NCBI RefSeq assembly: GCF_003116015.1
Contig: NZ_LGQZ01000107.1
Span: 1-64,000, forward strand
Reading direction: 5' to 3'
Source: Azospirillum sp. TSO22-1
Lineage (GTDB): Bacteria; Pseudomonadota; Alphaproteobacteria; Azospirillales; Azospirillaceae
Length of the DNA stretch: 64,000 nt
The position numbers and the translations under genes were made by a program. Positions 35,377-43,312 of this stretch are shown here, one piece after another (position 1 is the stretch's first letter; each line of letters begins with the position of its first letter). The notes under the pieces are model-generated. The model was not told the DNA's origin and did no database searches. It was given only the letters and a program-made list of their open reading frames with translations.

Positions 35377-36380
35377 AACCGATGTTCCTGGGGGCCGCGC
35401 TGCTGGCCGCCGGCCTCGCCACCGCCGCCCCGGCCGCCGCGCAGCAGGCGGCGATCTGCTACAACTGCCCGCCGGAGTGGGCCGACTGGGCGTCGCAGCT
35501 CAAGGCGATCAAGGACGACCTCGGCATCACGGTGCCGTTCGACAACAAGAACTCCGGCCAGTCGTTGTCGGCCATGCTCGCCGAGAAGGACAGGCCGGTC
35601 GCCGACGTCGTCTATCTGGGCGGTCCGGTCGGCATCCAGGCCAAGGCCGCGGGCGTCGTCGCGCCCCACAAGCCGGCGCACTGGGACGACATTCCGGCCG
35701 ACCAGAAGGACACCGAGGGGCACTGGTTCACCATCCACTCCGGCACGCTCGGCCTGTTCGTCAACACCGCCGCCCTCGCCGGCAAGCCGGTGCCGCGCTC
35801 CTGGGCCGACCTGAAGAAGCCGGAGTATGCCGGCATGGTCGGCTACCTCGACCCGACCAGCGCCGCCGTCGGCTACGTCGGCGCGGTGGCGGTCAACCTG
35901 GCGCTGGGCGGCGGCTACGACAGCTTCGACAGGGCGATCGTGTGGTTCCAGGAACTGCAGAAGAACCAGCCCATCGTGCCGAAGCAGACCTCCTACGCGC
36001 GCGTCCTGTCGGGCGAGATCCCGATCCTCATCGACTACGACTTCAACGCCTACCGCGCCAAGTACACCGACAAGGCGCCGGTGGAGTTCGTCATCCCGGC
36101 TGAGGGCTCGGTCTCGGTGCCCTACGTGATGAGCCTGGTGAAGAACGGCCCGAACCCGGACAACGGCCGGAAGGTGCTGGACTACGTGCTGTCCGACAAG
36201 GGGCAGGCGCTGTGGGCCAACGCCTTCATGCGCCCGGTGCGCGCCGGCGCCATGTCCGCCGAGATGGCCGCGAAGTTCCTCCCCGACGCCGAGTACGCCC
36301 GCGTCAAGCCGGTGGACCTCGCCAAAATGGCGGCGGCGCAGAAGGGCTTCATGGACCGCTACCAGGCGGAGGTGCGGTGA
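35370..36380 (+). CDS. ABC importer periplasmic solute-binding protein (family 1)
   Basis: This is a 336-residue periplasmic binding protein of the Fe3+/spermidine/2-aminoethylphosphonate-type cluster D. The signal peptide MLKPMFLGAALLAAGLATAAPAAAQQ has a cleavage site near residue 25. The mature protein begins with AICYNCPPEWADW and contains VVYLGGPVGIQAKAAG and a DPTSAAVGYVGAVAVNLALGG segment typical of the fold. It overlaps the LacI regulator 5' and shares a TGATG junction with the permease. The ligand is unknown; a glycerophosphodiester or related organophosphate is inferred only from the GpdQ-like enzyme at the operon end. Confidence 0.88.
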   Translation: MLKPMFLGAALLAAGLATAAPAAAQQAAICYNCPPEWADWASQLKAIKDDLGITVPFDNKNSGQSLSAMLAEKDRPVADVVYLGGPVGIQAKAAGVVAPHKPAHWDDIPADQKDTEGHWFTIHSGTLGLFVNTAALAGKPVPRSWADLKKPEYAGMVGYLDPTSAAVGYVGAVAVNLALGGGYDSFDRAIVWFQELQKNQPIVPKQTSYARVLSGEIPILIDYDFNAYRAKYTDKAPVEFVIPAEGSVSVPYVMSLVKNGPNPDNGRKVLDYVLSDKGQALWANAFMRPVRAGAMSAEMAAKFLPDAEYARVKPVDLAKMAAAQKGFMDRYQAEVR

Positions 36381-37300
36381 TGGCATTGCCCCCCTCCCAA
36401 CCTCCCCCCGCTTCGCAGGGGGAGGCGTTTTTCCCCTCCCCTGCGAAGCGGGGAAGGGGTCAGGGGTGGGGGCAAGTCCTTCTCCGCCGCGATCCTCTCC
36501 CCCTGGCCGCGCTGATGGCGCCGGCCGCCGTGGTGTTCGGCGCCTTCTTCCTGTTGCCGATGGCGCGGCTGTTCGTCATCGGCGGCTCCGGCGCGGAGGG
36601 ATGGGCGGCGTACGCGTCCATCCTCCTCAACCCGCGGCACCTTCAGAGCCTCGTCTCCACCGTGCTGCTGTCGGCCGGGGTCACCGCAGTGACGCTGGCG
36701 GTGTCCACGGTGACCGGGCTGTTCCTGGTGCGCCACCGCTTTCCCGGGCGCAGCGTGCTGGTCGCCATGCTGACCTTTCCGCTGGCCTTCCCCGGCGTGG
36801 TGATCGGCTTCATGGTCATCATGCTGGCCGGGCGGCAGGGGCTGATCGGCGACGTCACGCAGGCGCTGACCGGCTCGAAGCTGGTGTTCGCCTATTCCAT
36901 GGCCGGCCTGTTCCTCGGCTACGTCTACTTCTCGATCCCGCGCGTCATTCTCACCGTCATGGCCTCCGCCGAGAAGCTCGACCCCTCGCACGAGGAGGCG
37001 GCGCGCTCGTTAGGCGCCCGGCCGTGGCAGGTGGTGGCGCACGTCATCCTGCCGGCGCTCAAGCCCGCCTTCCTGTCGGCCGGAGCGATCTGCTTCGCCA
37101 CCGCCATGGGCGCCTTCGGCACCGCCTTCACGCTGGCCACCCGCATCGACGTGCTGCCGATGACCATCTACACCGAGTTCACGCTCCAGGCGAACATCGC
37201 CACGGCGGCGGCGCTCAGCTTCGTGCTGGGCGCGGTGACCTGGGCGGCGCTGGCGACGGCGCGCAGCTTCGCCGGCTCCTCGGTCGCGGCGGCGGGGTGA
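36380..37300 (+). CDS. ABC importer permease 1, with repeat-derived N-terminus
   Basis: This is a 306-residue BPD-type inner-membrane permease. Six or so membrane segments begin at PLAALMAPAAVVFGAFFLLP (~residue 41), and the ATPase-coupling EAA loop is EEAARSLGARPWQVVAHVILP (~215). The first ~35 residues (MALPPSQPPPASQGEAFF...KRGRGQGWG) are not permease-like: they are the in-frame translation of a GC-rich double-hairpin repeat at 36389-36475. The ATG overlaps the previous stop by one base (TGATG). Translation may instead start further in, but no ATG with a ribosome site is visible between the repeat and the first membrane helix except the codon at Met46. Confidence 0.85.
   Translation: MALPPSQPPPASQGEAFFPSPAKRGRGQGWGQVLLRRDPLPLAALMAPAAVVFGAFFLLPMARLFVIGGSGAEGWAAYASILLNPRHLQSLVSTVLLSAGVTAVTLAVSTVTGLFLVRHRFPGRSVLVAMLTFPLAFPGVVIGFMVIMLAGRQGLIGDVTQALTGSKLVFAYSMAGLFLGYVYFSIPRVILTVMASAEKLDPSHEEAARSLGARPWQVVAHVILPALKPAFLSAGAICFATAMGAFGTAFTLATRIDVLPMTIYTEFTLQANIATAAALSFVLGAVTWAALATARSFAGSSVAAAG
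36389..36475. repeat. GC-rich double-hairpin repeat, copy 5, inside a coding region
   Basis: CCTCCCCCCGCTTCGCAGGGGGAGG and CCCCTCCCCTGCGAAGCGGGGAAGGGG form two hairpins whose CGCTTCGCAG / CTGCGAAGCG cores are also complementary to each other. A GGGGTGGGGGCAA tail follows. The element lies wholly within the start of the ABC permease gene and stays in frame. Confidence 0.7.
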
Positions 37301-37305
37301 CGGCG

Positions 37306-38106
37306 ATGACCCACCGCCGCGGCCCCGCGTTCTGGGCGCAATTGACCTTCACGCTGCTCGTGTGCGCTCTGCTGGTGGTGCCGGTGGTGCTGTCCATGCT
37401 GGCCGGCGTCACCGTGAACTACTTCGTCGGCATCAAGAGCGGGCTGACGCTGAAATGGGTCGATGAGGTCTGGCGCCTGTATGCCGAGACCATCGGCCTG
37501 TCCATGCAGATCGCCTTCGCCTGCCTGGCGTGCACGCTGCTGCTCGGCGTGCCGGCGGCCTATGTGCTGGCGCGCAAGCAGGGCGCCGTCGCGCGCGCCA
37601 TCGAGGAGCTGCTGGTCATGCCGGTCGCCGTGCCCGGCCTCGCCACCGCGCTGGCGCTGATCGTCACCTACGGCGGCTTCGGCGATTTCCGGCGCAGCTG
37701 GCTGTTCATCCTGGCCGGGCACGTGCTGTTCACGCTTCCCTTCATGGTGCGCTCGGTGCTGGCGGTGCTGCACTCCATCGACTTCGCGACGCTGGAGGAG
37801 GGCGCGGCCAGCCTGGGCGCCGGTTTCATCCAGCGCTTCGTCCACGTGGTGCTGCCCAATTGCCTGTCGGGCATCCTCGCCGGCTCGCTGATGGTGCTGA
37901 CGCTGTCGATGGGCGAGTTCAACCTCACCTGGCTGCTGCACACGCCGCTGACCAAGACGCTGCCGGTCGGGCTGGCGGACAGCTACGCCTCCATGCGTCT
38001 GGAGATCGGCAGCGCCTACACGCTGGTGTTCTTCGTCATGATCGTCCCGAGCCTGATCCTGCTGCAGATCCTCGCCGGCCGCGGGCGCCCCAGGAGTGAG
38101 CAATGA
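37306..38106 (+). CDS. ABC importer permease 2
   Basis: This 266-residue second BPD permease is expected to pair with the preceding one as a heterodimer. Six membrane segments are visible, from LTFTLLVCALLVVPVVLSML (~residue 12) to TLVFFVMIVPSLILLQIL near the C-terminus. The coupling motif is EEGAASLGAGFIQRFVHVVLP (~165). The ATG at 37306 is used; a GTG at 37297 overlaps the upstream stop and is possible. Its end overlaps the ATPase start by 4 bases (ATGA). Confidence 0.88.
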   Translation: MTHRRGPAFWAQLTFTLLVCALLVVPVVLSMLAGVTVNYFVGIKSGLTLKWVDEVWRLYAETIGLSMQIAFACLACTLLLGVPAAYVLARKQGAVARAIEELLVMPVAVPGLATALALIVTYGGFGDFRRSWLFILAGHVLFTLPFMVRSVLAVLHSIDFATLEEGAASLGAGFIQRFVHVVLPNCLSGILAGSLMVLTLSMGEFNLTWLLHTPLTKTLPVGLADSYASMRLEIGSAYTLVFFVMIVPSLILLQILAGRGRPRSEQ

Positions 38107-39152
38107 GCGGTTCCTTCCACCTCGACGCCGTGCCGGTGCGCCTGCGCCGCTGCGCCAAGACCTTCCACGGCGGCGTGCGCGCGCTGGAGCCGCTCGACCT
38201 CGACATCCGCGGCGGCGAGACGGTGGTCTTCCTCGGCCCGTCGGGCTGCGGCAAGACGACGACGCTGCGCATCCTCGCCGGGCTGGAGCGGCCGGACGAG
38301 GGCGGGCGGGTGTTCTACGGCGAGGACGACGTCACCGCCCTGCCGATCGAGCGGCGCAACGTCGGCATGGTCTTCCAGAGCTACGCCCTGTTCCCCAACA
38401 TGAGCGTGGCCGAGAACGTCGCCTACGGCCTGCGGGTGCGCGGCGTCCCCAAGGCCGAGCGCCGGGAGCGGGCGGAGGAGATGCTGGCGATGATGCACAT
38501 CGCCGACCTCGCCGGCCGGCGCATCGACCAGCTCTCTGGCGGGCAGCGGCAGCGCGTCGCGCTGGCCCGCGCGCTGGTGGTGCGCCCGCGGGTGCTGCTG
38601 CTGGACGAGCCGCTGACCGCACTGGACGCCAAGCTGCGCGACAGCCTGCGCCTGGAGATCGACCGCCTGCTGCGGGCGCTCGGCATCACCGCGATCTACG
38701 TGACCCACGACCAGGCCGAGGCCATGGCGCTCGGCGACCGCATCGTGGTCATGTCGAAGGGCCGGGTGGCGCAGGTCGGCACCCCGCGCGAGATCTATCA
38801 CCGGCCGGCCGACGCCTTCGTTGCCGACTTCATCGGCACCATGAACCGCCTTCCTGCCGTGGCGCAGGACGGCCGCCTCCTGCTCGGCCGCGGCGAACTG
38901 CCGTGGTCCGGACCGCAGGGCCGCATCGAGGTTCTGGTGCGGCCGGAGGACGTCGCGCTCACCGCGTCCGGCGGCCATGTGGACGCCCGCATCGCCGCCA
39001 CCGTCTTCCTCGGCGACCGCACCCGCGTGGTGGCGGAGACCGCCGACGGCCTGACCCTCACCGTCGACGCCCCCGGACGCACCGATCTCGCCCGCGGCGA
39101 CGCCGTATCGCTGGGCTTCGACCCCGCCCGCCTGCTCACCCTGCCGGAATGA
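38103..39152 (+). CDS. ABC importer ATP-binding protein (PotA/FbpC type)
   Basis: This is a 349-residue ABC ATPase energising the importer. Walker A is GPSGCGKTTT (~residue 44), Q-loop VFQSYALFPN, signature LSGGQRQR (~143), Walker B VLLLDEPLTALD and switch His in VTHDQAEAM. A C-terminal TOBE/OB domain (~residues 245-345, VLVRPEDVAL) is typical of the spermidine/iron/AEP class and can have a regulatory role. It is translationally coupled at both ends, with ATGA overlaps to permease 2 and to the phosphodiesterase. Confidence 0.93.
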   Translation: MSGSFHLDAVPVRLRRCAKTFHGGVRALEPLDLDIRGGETVVFLGPSGCGKTTTLRILAGLERPDEGGRVFYGEDDVTALPIERRNVGMVFQSYALFPNMSVAENVAYGLRVRGVPKAERRERAEEMLAMMHIADLAGRRIDQLSGGQRQRVALARALVVRPRVLLLDEPLTALDAKLRDSLRLEIDRLLRALGITAIYVTHDQAEAMALGDRIVVMSKGRVAQVGTPREIYHRPADAFVADFIGTMNRLPAVAQDGRLLLGRGELPWSGPQGRIEVLVRPEDVALTASGGHVDARIAATVFLGDRTRVVAETADGLTLTVDAPGRTDLARGDAVSLGFDPARLLTLPE

Positions 39153-39976
39153 CGCCGATGCTGATCGCCCAGCTCTCCGACCCGCACATCAAGCCGCGCG
39201 GCCGCCTCGCCTACCGCCGGGTCGACACCGCGGCAGCGCTGGCCGCGGTGGTGGACACGGTCAACGCCCTCGTCACCCCGCCGGACGTGGTGCTGGTGAC
39301 CGGCGATCTGGTGGACGCCGGCCGGCCGGAGGAATACGGCCTGCTGCGCGAGATCCTCCAGCCGCTGAAGGCCCCGCTGTTCGCCGTGCCCGGCAACCAC
39401 GACGACCGCGCCGCCATGGCCGCCGCGTTCGGCGACGCCCTCCACCTTCCGCAGGATGGCGGTTTCCTGCATTTCGCGGTGGAGGACTGGCCGGTGCGGC
39501 TGATCGGGCTCGACACCGTGCTGCCCGGGCAGGGAGGCGGCCTTCTGTGCCCGGAGCGGCTGCGCTGGCTCGGCGAGCGCCTCGCCGAACAACCGGACCG
39601 GCCGACGGTGCTCTTCCAGCACCACCCGCCGTTCCGCACCGGCATCGGCCACATGGACCGCATCGGGCTGGCCGGTGCCGCCGATCAGGCTGCGGTGGTG
39701 CGCCGGCACCCCCAGGTGGAGCGCGTGCTGTGCGGCCACCTGCACCGCCCGATCCAAGTCCGCTGGGCCGGCACGCTTGCGTCGACGGCGCCGGGCACCA
39801 GCCACCAGGTGGCGCTCGACCTGCGCGACAACGCTCCATCGGCGTTCGTGCTGGAGCCGCCCGGATTCCAGCTCCACCTGTGGACGGAGGAAAACGGTCT
39901 GGTCAGCCACACCGCAACCGTCGGAGCGTTCGAAGGGCCGCATCCGTTCTTTGAAGACGGCAAGCTGATCGACTGA
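39149..39976 (+). CDS. GpdQ-like binuclear-metal phosphodiesterase
   Basis: This 275-residue class III phosphodiesterase/calcineurin-like enzyme closely resembles Enterobacter GpdQ glycerophosphodiesterase. All metal-ligand motifs are present: SDPHI (D, H), TGDLVDAGRPEEY (D), PGNHDDR (N, H), FQHHPPF (H) and CGHLHRP (H, H). There is no signal peptide, so it acts in the cytoplasm on imported substrate. As the last gene of the LacI-ABC operon, overlapping the ATPase gene (ATGA), it suggests that the transported compound is a phosphodiester that is hydrolysed after uptake. Cyclic-nucleotide phosphodiesterase (CpdA-like) is the alternative. Confidence 0.88.
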   Translation: MTPMLIAQLSDPHIKPRGRLAYRRVDTAAALAAVVDTVNALVTPPDVVLVTGDLVDAGRPEEYGLLREILQPLKAPLFAVPGNHDDRAAMAAAFGDALHLPQDGGFLHFAVEDWPVRLIGLDTVLPGQGGGLLCPERLRWLGERLAEQPDRPTVLFQHHPPFRTGIGHMDRIGLAGAADQAAVVRRHPQVERVLCGHLHRPIQVRWAGTLASTAPGTSHQVALDLRDNAPSAFVLEPPGFQLHLWTEENGLVSHTATVGAFEGPHPFFEDGKLID

Positions 39977-40023
39977 CCGCACGACTCGGGACACGATCCA
40001 TCCAGCTCCGCCGACACACGCGT

Positions 40024-40980
40024 TCATGTCACAGGCAGACTGTTGTCCGAGACTGGGCCAAGCTTCGAGGCTGCAATCGATTCGAGGTGCGACCAAAAGC
40101 GTTCGGCGGTCAGGGATTGCCGGGCGCGCGAGCGGTACAGGTGGATCTGGATCGGGATATCCCAGCGGCTGTCCCCGGCCCGCACCAGATCTCCCGTCTC
40201 GAGGGAATCCTCGATCAGGCTTTTCGGCGCCCATCCCATGCCCCGTCCGTCCAGAGCCATCGTGACCAGCAGCTTCGCCAGATGCGACGTGAAGGTCGGC
40301 TTGAGCCAGATCTTAGAGGGGAAGCTCCCCTGCGCGGCCGCGACGATCCGCCCCATGCCGGACTCCGGCCGGTAGGAAACATAGGGGACGGGCAATTCCG
40401 GACTGCCCGGCAGAGCGAACAGCGGCTCGCCGCCGCCGTCCGGCCGGGGAGCACTGATGGGCAGCAGAACATCGTCCCCGACGTGCAGGGAGCGGAACTG
40501 GTTGTCGTTCAACTGTGCCTTGGCGGCATCGTGATGATGGCACAGCAGGAACTGGACCTGGCCGGCGATCATCATGCGCTCGCAGGCCTCCATGTGGTTG
40601 GCGACCAGTTGAACGTTGATGCCGAACGGCAGGGTCGCCTCGACGCGGCGCAGCCACACCGGAAAGAAGACCCAGGACAGGGCGTTCGTCGAGGCGAAGC
40701 GCAGCAGATCGGACGCGCCCTGGGCCAGTTCGAGCGCCTCGGTCCGTCCCGCCGCGAGGCGCCGCAACGTCTCCTCCGCCGTGGCCTGGAACGCCTCCCC
40801 CGACGGCGTGAGCCTGACGGAGTGGGTGGTGCGGATCAGCAGCGGCGTGCCGACCCATTCCTCCAGCGCGCGGATCCGGCGGCTCAGCGCCGACTGCGTG
40901 ATGTGGCGGGCCTCCGCCGCCCGGGAGAAGCCGCCGTGCTCCAGCACCGCGAGAAAATCCTCAAGCCATGCGATTTCCAC
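40024..40980 (-). CDS. LysR-family transcriptional regulator
   Basis: This 318-residue LTTR has an N-terminal winged HTH (LEDFLAVLEHGGFSRAAEARHITQSALSRRIRALEEWVG) at residues ~4-42 and a C-terminal type-2 periplasmic-binding effector domain (~residues 85-300). The GTG at 40980 is the chosen start: GGAGGAG lies 4-6 bases upstream, whereas an upstream in-frame codon at 41016 has none. It is transcribed divergently from the LeuCD-transporter operon, with about 220 bp between, the classic LTTR layout, so it probably activates that operon in response to its substrate. Confidence 0.9.
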   Translation of the reverse strand: MEIAWLEDFLAVLEHGGFSRAAEARHITQSALSRRIRALEEWVGTPLLIRTTHSVRLTPSGEAFQATAEETLRRLAAGRTEALELAQGASDLLRFASTNALSWVFFPVWLRRVEATLPFGINVQLVANHMEACERMMIAGQVQFLLCHHHDAAKAQLNDNQFRSLHVGDDVLLPISAPRPDGGGEPLFALPGSPELPVPYVSYRPESGMGRIVAAAQGSFPSKIWLKPTFTSHLAKLLVTMALDGRGMGWAPKSLIEDSLETGDLVRAGDSRWDIPIQIHLYRSRARQSLTAERFWSHLESIAASKLGPVSDNSLPVT

Positions 40981-41198
40981 AGCTCTCCTCCCCTGCGTCC
41001 GGCGGCCGCGCACCACAAGCGAGCGATCGTCCCGGACGGGCGGGCGGGCCGCCCTTCCTGATTAGCGGCGAACGGGCCGGCGTGCCAGCCGCTCATAAGT
41101 TTATTCGCAAACAGCATTGGGAAAGCCCTCCGGGTGCCGCCCACAATAGCGCAGCGAAAGTTCTGGCGCGACGAAGATCCGGCGCATTGGGGATGGGT
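40981..41198. promoter_or_regulatory. Divergent LysR-operon control region
   Basis: This is a 218-bp region between the LysR gene and the LeuC-like gene. It contains ATAAGTTTAT (41095-41104, ATAA-GT-TTAT) in a local AT-rich patch reading ATAAGTTTATTCGCAAACAG, compatible with an LTTR T-N11-A type site. The site assignment is tentative. Confidence 0.35.
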
Positions 41199-42611
41199 AT
41201 GGAAAAGCCGAAGACGCTGTATGACAAGATCATCGATGCGCACACCGTGCGCAGCCTTGATGGCGACGGACAGATTCTCCTGTATATCGACCGCACGATA
41301 CTCAACGAGTACACCAGCCCGCAGGCGTTTTCCGGACTGCGGGAGGCCGGGCGCAAGGTCTGGAACCCGTCGGCGGCGCTGATGGTGGTCGATCACGTCA
41401 ACCCCACCGCCGCGCGGCGCACCCGGCGGATGCCGGACGCCGGCGCCGCCCGGCAGGTCGAGTACTTCGCCGAGAACGCCCGCGATTTCGGGATCGAGCT
41501 GTTCGACGTCCTCGACCCCCGGCAGGGGATCGAGCACGTGGTCGCCCCCGAGCAGGGACTCGTGATGCCCGGCATGGTGATCGCCGCCGGCGACAGCCAC
41601 ACCACCGCCTACGGCGCGCTGGGAGCGCTGGGTTTCGGCATCGGCACCTCGGACATCGAGCATTACCTGGCGACCCAGACCCTGGTCTACCGCCGCCTGA
41701 AGACGATGCGGATCACCGTCGACGGCCGGATGCCGTTCGGCGTCACCGCCAAGGACGTGGTGATGGAGGTGATCCGCCGCATCGGCGCCGACGGGGCGAC
41801 AGGCTATGCCGTCGAGTTCGCCGGGTCCGCCATCGACGGGATGAGCGTCGAGGGGCGCATGACCGTCTGCACGATGATCGTTGAGGCGGGGGCCCGCGGC
41901 GCGGTGATCGCCGCCGACCGCAAGGTGCTCGACTACATCGAGGGGCGCCCGCGCGCGCCCAAGGGCGAACTCTGGGGCCGGGCGTGCGAGGCGTGGCTCG
42001 CGCTCGGAAGCGACCCCGGCGCCGTCTTCGACTGCGAGGTGACGCTGCGCGCCGGGGAGGTCTCGCCCATGGTCACCTGGGGCACCAGCCCCGACCAGGC
42101 CGCGACGGTGGACGGCCGGGTGCCCGCCCCGGACGAGGCGCCGGACCCGGTGCGCCGGGGCGCCATGCTGCGTGCGCTGGACTACATGGGCCTGACGCCC
42201 GGCATGCCACTCGCGGCGATCACCATCAGCCACGCCTTCATCGGCTCCTGCACCAACGCGCGCATCGAGGACCTGCGGGACGCCGCGCGCGTGCTGCGCG
42301 GGCGCCGGGTCGCCGAGGGGGTGCGGGCGATGATCGTTCCCGGCTCCAGCCAGGTGCGCCGCCAGGCCGAGGCCGAAGGGCTCGACCGGGTCTTCACCGA
42401 GGCCGGCTTCGAGTGGCGGCAGTCCGGCTGCTCCATGTGCCTCGCCATGAACGACGACATCCTGGAGCCCGGCGACCGCTGTGCCTCCAGCACCAACCGC
42501 AACTTCGAGGGGCGCCAGGGGCCAGGTGCCCGCACCCACCTGATGAGCCCGGCCATGGTGGCCGCCGCGGCGGTCGCCGGGCGCCTCGCCGACGTCCGCC
42601 AGTTCGCCTAG
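41199..42611 (+). CDS. LeuC-type hydro-lyase large subunit (aconitase superfamily)
   Basis: This 470-residue large subunit of a 3-isopropylmalate-dehydratase-type enzyme binds a 4Fe-4S cluster. Signature parts are AGDSHTTAYGALGALGFGIGTSD (~residue 132), IGSCTNARIEDLRDAA (~350) with the first cluster Cys, and SGCSMCLAMN (~410) with the other two. ATG 41199 has GGGGA 5 bases upstream. The LysR and 2-hydroxycarboxylate-carrier neighbours, and the absence of leuA/leuB, suggest a catabolic paralogue acting on an imported hydroxy-diacid, as HbzIJ maleate hydratase or citramalate/citraconate hydro-lyases do. Genuine leucine synthesis is the alternative. Confidence 0.88.
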   Translation: MEKPKTLYDKIIDAHTVRSLDGDGQILLYIDRTILNEYTSPQAFSGLREAGRKVWNPSAALMVVDHVNPTAARRTRRMPDAGAARQVEYFAENARDFGIELFDVLDPRQGIEHVVAPEQGLVMPGMVIAAGDSHTTAYGALGALGFGIGTSDIEHYLATQTLVYRRLKTMRITVDGRMPFGVTAKDVVMEVIRRIGADGATGYAVEFAGSAIDGMSVEGRMTVCTMIVEAGARGAVIAADRKVLDYIEGRPRAPKGELWGRACEAWLALGSDPGAVFDCEVTLRAGEVSPMVTWGTSPDQAATVDGRVPAPDEAPDPVRRGAMLRALDYMGLTPGMPLAAITISHAFIGSCTNARIEDLRDAARVLRGRRVAEGVRAMIVPGSSQVRRQAEAEGLDRVFTEAGFEWRQSGCSMCLAMNDDILEPGDRCASSTNRNFEGRQGPGARTHLMSPAMVAAAAVAGRLADVRQFA

Positions 42612-42623
42612 GAGGCCAGAGCC

Positions 42624-43235
42624 ATGCAACCCTTCACCCAGGTCAGCGGGCGCGCGGCCCCCTTCGCCGCTCCGAACGTCGATACCGACGTCATCATGCC
42701 CAAGCAGTTCCTGAAGGGCGTGGACCGCAGGGGCCTGGACCGCGGCGTCTTCCACGCGCTGCGCTTCCACGCCGACGGCCGCCCCAACGGGGACTTCATC
42801 CTCAACCGGGAGGCCTGGGCGGGCGCCCGCTTCCTCGTCGTCGGCCCCAACTTCGGCTGCGGGTCGAGCCGCGAGCACGCCGTGTGGGGGCTGTCGCAGC
42901 TGGGCATCCGCGCGCTGATCGGCACCAGCTTCGCCGGCATCTTCAACGACAACTGCCACCGCAACGGCGTGCTGACGGTGAGCCTGCCGTCCGCGGTCGT
43001 CGAGGATCTCGCCGCCCGCGCCGGCCGGCCGACCGGCAACGCGCTGACCATCGACCTGCCGGCGCAGACCATCCGGGTCGAGGCCGACGGCCTGGAGATC
43101 CCGTTCGACATCGGGCCGCTGCGCAAGGACGCCCTGGTCCGCGGCCTGGACGCGGTCAGCGCCACCTTGCAGCACGCCAACGACATCCGCGGCTTCGAGG
43201 CGCGCCACCACGGCGCCAATCCCTGGTTCCGCTGA
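42624..43235 (+). CDS. LeuD-type hydro-lyase small subunit
   Basis: This 203-residue swivel-domain subunit completes the active site with the LeuC-type subunit upstream. It has NVDTDVIMPKQFLKG (~residue 18), the substrate-binding GPNFGCGSSREHAVWGL motif (~74) and IFNDNCHRNGVL (~112). It begins 12 bp after the large-subunit stop with an AGGAGG-like site upstream. The substrate-discriminating loop between the LeuD and HbzJ/citraconase types cannot be resolved by eye. Confidence 0.9.
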   Translation: MQPFTQVSGRAAPFAAPNVDTDVIMPKQFLKGVDRRGLDRGVFHALRFHADGRPNGDFILNREAWAGARFLVVGPNFGCGSSREHAVWGLSQLGIRALIGTSFAGIFNDNCHRNGVLTVSLPSAVVEDLAARAGRPTGNALTIDLPAQTIRVEADGLEIPFDIGPLRKDALVRGLDAVSATLQHANDIRGFEARHHGANPWFR

Positions 43236-43312
43236 ACCCTTTCCCCAGCCGCACCGCACCGAAGCCGCGCCCGTCCCGGCGCCAGGCATACGAACAATAT
43301 TGGAGGATCGCC

